Notes under the pieces: generated by a model
Seen by the model: only the letters and a program-made list of their open reading frames with translations
The model's database searches: none
What the model was told of the DNA's origin: nothing
Part shown: positions 5,542 to 7,762 of the stretch, piece by piece
How the letters are laid out: each line of letters opens with the position of its first letter
Numbering within the stretch: position 1 is the first letter of the stretch
Made by a program: the position numbers and the translations under genes
Source of the DNA: Rhodothermia bacterium
Lineage (GTDB): Bacteria; Bacteroidota; Rhodothermia; Rhodothermales; JABDKH01
Assembly: GCA_018679295.1 (NCBI GenBank)
Contig: JAHHLP010000429.1
Location: forward strand, 1 to 7,762
Direction: 5' to 3'
DNA: 7,762 bases

Positions 5542-7088
5542 AAACGATCTTGACGGCGGCTCAAATGAGAATGGCAGACGGCGAAGCCATCTCGTCGGGG
5601 ATTCCATCACTCACACTGATGGAGAACGCGGGGGTTGCGGCCACCGACTCCATCGTCGATTTCATGGGGTCGCCGAAGCCGGTGAACGTATGCTGCATTT
5701 GCGGGAAGGGTAACAATGCTGGAGACGCCCTAGTCGTTGCCAGGCTGCTTCATGAGATGGGTGCGGCCATCGCGGTCCGGATGGTCCTGGGCACGAACAA
5801 CCTGTCGGCCGACACAACAACAAATTTCGAAAGGCTGAGGCAGGTCGAACAGGCCAGCGAACGGCTCAGCATTCGTGAGGGATACGGTGGCACGTTCTCA
5901 GACTACGACCTGATCGTCGACGGCCTGCTCGGTACCGGTCTTGCAGAGCCGCTGCGTGATCCGCTGGATGGCCTTGTTGACCGCGTCAATGCATCGTGTA
6001 AAACCGTCGTCGCGCTCGACATCCCGACCGGCATTCATTCCGATACAGGCGAGGTTCTGGGCGGGGCGGTCCGGGCTGACCTCACCGTAACGATGGCCGC
6101 CTGCAAACAGGGACTTCTTGTTGGGGAAGGCCCCGATTTCGCCGGCAAGGTCACCGTAGTCGACATCGGGATTCCTGATTCCGTTCTCGATCAGGCTGCA
6201 GCTTCTGAGCCGGGGCCGCTGTATTCCGCGGAACGTGACGACATCAGAAGATTGCTGCCGACGCGCCCCCGAAGAGCGCACAAGTATAGTTCAGGACTTG
6301 CGCTTGTGGTTGCCGGGTCGCCGGGACTCACCGGCGCACCCGTGCTGGCTTCAACTGCAGCTGCTCGGGTGGGCGCCGGCGCGGTGGTGTGCGCCGCCCC
6401 CGACCCCATCATCGGCAGCTTGGAAGCTCGCCTCACCGAGATAATGACCACAGCCCTCCCCACCGGTCCCGACGGAATCAGGGTCGAGGCCTCCGTCGAG
6501 GCATTGGCCGACCGCATCGCGAAAGCGGGTGCGCTGCTGATCGGCCCCGGCCTCGGTCGGCATGACAAAACCGGAGAGTTCGTGTGGCGACTGCTCAAGT
6601 CATGCCGCTTGCCGGTAGTAGTGGACGCCGACGGCCTTTTCCATTTGGCAGCCCACACCTCATCTCTCGCATCTTTGTCTCAGGGCCGCTGGATCTTGAC
6701 ACCCCATCTCGGCGAATTGCGAAGACTTGCCGGGGATAAAGTGGATGTCTCCAATCCGGTTGAGACGGCGAGAAGATACTCCGCCGAGTGGAACTGCATT
6801 CTGGTGTTGAAGGGTGCTCCGACAGTGGTGGCAACCCCTAAAGGCACCGCCTACATCGCTTCAACCGGCAACCAGGCGTTGGCGACGGCGGGGTCGGGCG
6901 ATGTATTGGCGGGTATGACTACCGGATTCCTGGCACGTGGTCTTCCGCCACTGGAATCTGCGCTGTGCGCACTCTTTGTGGGAGGAACTGCCGTCGAAAG
7001 CCTGGCCGTTCGAATGTATCGGGACGGAGTGATGGCGATGGACATTGTCAACGAGTTGCCAAACACCCTCCTGCAGCTCTCCGGTTGA
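5538..7088 (+). CDS. nnr: Bifunctional NAD(P)HX epimerase / ADP-dependent NAD(P)HX dehydratase
   Basis: Metabolite-repair enzyme. The N-terminal YjeF domain (~1-220) epimerises R- to S-NAD(P)HX, and the C-terminal ribokinase-like domain (~230-510) dehydrates S-NAD(P)HX back to NAD(P)H using ADP. Epimerase marks: LMENAG at 27-32, GKGNNAGDALVVAR at 56-69, VDGLLGTGL at 127-135 with the catalytic Asp128, and ALDIPTG at 159-165. Dehydratase marks: YSSGLALVVAGS at 250-261, AARVGAGAV at 275-283, IGPGLG at 335-340, VDADGL at 362-367, LTPHLGE at 387-393, LKGAPTVV at 424-431 and AGSGDVLAG at 451-459 with the likely catalytic Asp455. Length (516) is normal for the fused form. The phosphate-binding motif departs from GNNGGDG by two Gly-to-Ala changes, at 61 and 64. 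It overlaps the lipoprotein gene by ATGA and abuts the VanZ gene. Sharing a transcript with an NAD-linked dehydrogenase fits its role. Confidence 0.95.
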   Translation: MKTILTAAQMRMADGEAISSGIPSLTLMENAGVAATDSIVDFMGSPKPVNVCCICGKGNNAGDALVVARLLHEMGAAIAVRMVLGTNNLSADTTTNFERLRQVEQASERLSIREGYGGTFSDYDLIVDGLLGTGLAEPLRDPLDGLVDRVNASCKTVVALDIPTGIHSDTGEVLGGAVRADLTVTMAACKQGLLVGEGPDFAGKVTVVDIGIPDSVLDQAAASEPGPLYSAERDDIRRLLPTRPRRAHKYSSGLALVVAGSPGLTGAPVLASTAAARVGAGAVVCAAPDPIIGSLEARLTEIMTTALPTGPDGIRVEASVEALADRIAKAGALLIGPGLGRHDKTGEFVWRLLKSCRLPVVVDADGLFHLAAHTSSLASLSQGRWILTPHLGELRRLAGDKVDVSNPVETARRYSAEWNCILVLKGAPTVVATPKGTAYIASTGNQALATAGSGDVLAGMTTGFLARGLPPLESALCALFVGGTAVESLAVRMYRDGVMAMDIVNELPNTLLQLSG

Positions 7089-7436
7089 ATGCGAAAAGCC
7101 CGAATCCTTGCGACTGCGTGGACGATACTGATCGTCGCGGCGTGCACAATACCTGGAAGGGACATCCCCGACGTGGATATCGACTTCGCGGACAAATTCG
7201 CTCACTTTGCACTGTTCTTCGGATACGGGTGGTTGTGGATGCGAGCAATGGCGGCACCACTGCGGAAGCGGCTGATTCTCGTCGGAATCTCAGGCGTCCT
7301 GCTCTCGATAGGAACCGAGTTTTACCAGGGCCTCCTGCCGTGGGAAAGATCTCCTGACTTGTACGACTCCATCGCGAACACAGCGGGATTGGCTGTTTCG
7401 GTAATCTCCTACTCCGCCCGATTCAAACGCGCCTAG
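7089..7436 (+). CDS. VanZ-family small membrane protein
   Basis: Four-helix inner-membrane protein of 115 residues. Hydrophobic segments lie at about 4-20, 38-54, 61-78 and 94-108. Family marks are the TIPG turn (20-23), DKFAHFALFF at 35-44 and GTEFYQGLLPWERSPDLYD at 75-93 followed by SIANTAG (94-100), matching the VanZ pattern of a His in the second helix and TE..Q..P.R...D..AN..G. VanZ is named for low-level teicoplanin resistance in enterococci, but most members are of unknown function, and nothing here suggests a glycopeptide resistance cluster. The ATG directly follows the TGA of the NAD(P)HX repair gene with no spacer, so it is probably co-translated. It is the last gene of the run; no clear intrinsic terminator follows. 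Confidence 0.85.
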   Translation: MRKARILATAWTILIVAACTIPGRDIPDVDIDFADKFAHFALFFGYGWLWMRAMAAPLRKRLILVGISGVLLSIGTEFYQGLLPWERSPDLYDSIANTAGLAVSVISYSARFKRA

Positions 7437-7488
7437 GCAACGCCACCCCCATTGCGGGTCACATATCGGCGGTTCAGCATACAATAAG

Positions 7489-7517
7489 TTGTGCGGCACA
7501 CGCGTTTTTTGTATTAA
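7489..7517 (+). promoter_or_regulatory. Possible promoter of the tonB gene
   Basis: TTGTGC (7489-7494) and TATTAA (7512-7517) are separated by exactly 17 bp, with a six-T run in the spacer. They match the sigma-70 hexamers at about 3/6 and 4/6 positions. Transcription would start near 7525, giving a leader of ~87 nt before the ATG at 7612. A TACAAT at 7480-7485 is an alternative -10 without a good -35. Confidence 0.3.
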
Positions 7518-7611
7518 GTCAGTTCATTGTGGGGCGGAACTGCGCGCCCGCAAGTCCTGTAACACGATTACGAACTTCAACAAGATTGCGCCATCTGTTG
7601 GCGAGTGACTC

Positions 7612-7762
7612 ATGGGACTGAAGAAAACAGAAAAGGCAAATCTCCGGCAGCGTTACCCGGTGTACGTCCAGATCGGACTCATTGGAGCACTTGGCCTGCT
7701 GATTTTGGCCTTCAACGTCGATCTCCGCGGCAACGAGACGATGGAGATTATTATGCCCGAGC
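7612..7762 (+). CDS. tonB: Energy transducer TonB, N-terminal 50 residues (gene continues past the right edge)
   Basis: Only the N-terminus is visible: a basic cytoplasmic stretch (LKKTEKANLRQRYP, 3-16), a single hydrophobic anchor (VQIGLIGALGLLILAF, 19-34) and then NVDLRGNETMEIIMPE heading into the periplasm. Bacteroidota/Rhodothermia TonB proteins start in just this way: 'KTEKA.LR..Y', one helix, then 'N.DLR'. TonB couples the proton motive force through ExbB/ExbD to outer-membrane TonB-dependent transporters. An in-frame TGA sits two codons before the ATG, which fixes the start. There is only a weak GGCGAG upstream as a ribosome site. It is separated from the VanZ gene by 175 bp and probably has its own promoter. 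The Pro-rich linker and the C-terminal TonB domain, which would confirm the call, are outside the window. Confidence 0.72.
   Translation, partial: MGLKKTEKANLRQRYPVYVQIGLIGALGLLILAFNVDLRGNETMEIIMPE

Noticed and set aside
6191..6658. Open frame of 155 codons on the minus strand
   Set aside because: Antisense to the NAD(P)HX dehydratase domain, rich in Arg/Ser/Pro/Ala as expected for a GC-rich shadow frame, with no ribosome site or motif.
7089..7436. Glycopeptide-resistance locus suggested by the VanZ similarity
   Set aside because: No vanA/H/X/S/R-like genes are present; isolated VanZ-family proteins are widespread and mostly unrelated to resistance.
7490..7510. Possible intrinsic terminator after the VanZ gene (TGTG-CGG-CACA then six T)
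   Set aside because: The stem is only 4 bp with a 3-nt loop and is separated from the T-run by CGCG; too weak to call a terminator, and the same bases fit a promoter spacer better.
7532..7549. GGGCG/CGCCC inverted repeat before tonB
   Set aside because: A 5-bp all-GC stem with an 8-nt loop is expected by chance in this composition and has no U-tract.

Overview
The window reads as a gene-dense chromosomal segment of a Bacteroidota-type bacterium, most likely from the Rhodothermia/Balneola side of that group. Three things point there: an Ig-like lipoprotein whose N-terminus carries the 'APSGGPPD..PP' signature after the lipid cysteine, which is typical of Bacteroidota; an alanine dehydrogenase with the extended N-terminus and 'FEFI' block of that group; and the start of a TonB with a short basic N-terminus before its membrane anchor. 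Base composition looks moderately GC-rich and fairly even. No mobile element, CRISPR array, tRNA or rRNA was seen. The taxonomic placement is inference from protein character, not a search.

Layout. Bases 1-773 hold the N-terminal two thirds of an alanine dehydrogenase on the minus strand, running off the left edge. Upstream of it (774-872) lie a perfect 17-bp palindrome and an 8-bp-stem hairpin. Next, also on the minus strand, is a SpoU/TrmH-family RNA 2'-O-methyltransferase (873-1673). A divergent intergenic region (1674-1883) separates it from a plus-strand run of five genes: a Glu/Leu/Phe/Val dehydrogenase (1884-3191), a small envelope protein of unknown function (3188-3844), an Ig-like lipoprotein (3841-5541), a bifunctional NAD(P)HX epimerase/dehydratase (5538-7088) and a VanZ-family membrane protein (7089-7436). 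After a 175-bp gap the first 50 codons of a TonB energy transducer begin at 7612 and run off the right edge.

The five plus-strand genes are packed with 4-bp ATGA/GTGA start-stop overlaps at three junctions and zero spacing at the fourth, so they look like one translationally coupled operon. Its metabolic members fit together: the amino-acid dehydrogenase turns over NAD(P)H, and the epimerase/dehydratase repairs hydrated NAD(P)H. The divergently placed alanine dehydrogenase is another NAD-linked deaminating enzyme. The envelope genes (unknown protein, lipoprotein, VanZ) have no obvious catalytic link. I found no clear new multi-gene system. The most useful leads are the operator-like palindrome before the alanine dehydrogenase, the unknown 218-residue protein, two EF-hand-like loops in the lipoprotein, and the altered phosphate-binding motif of the epimerase.
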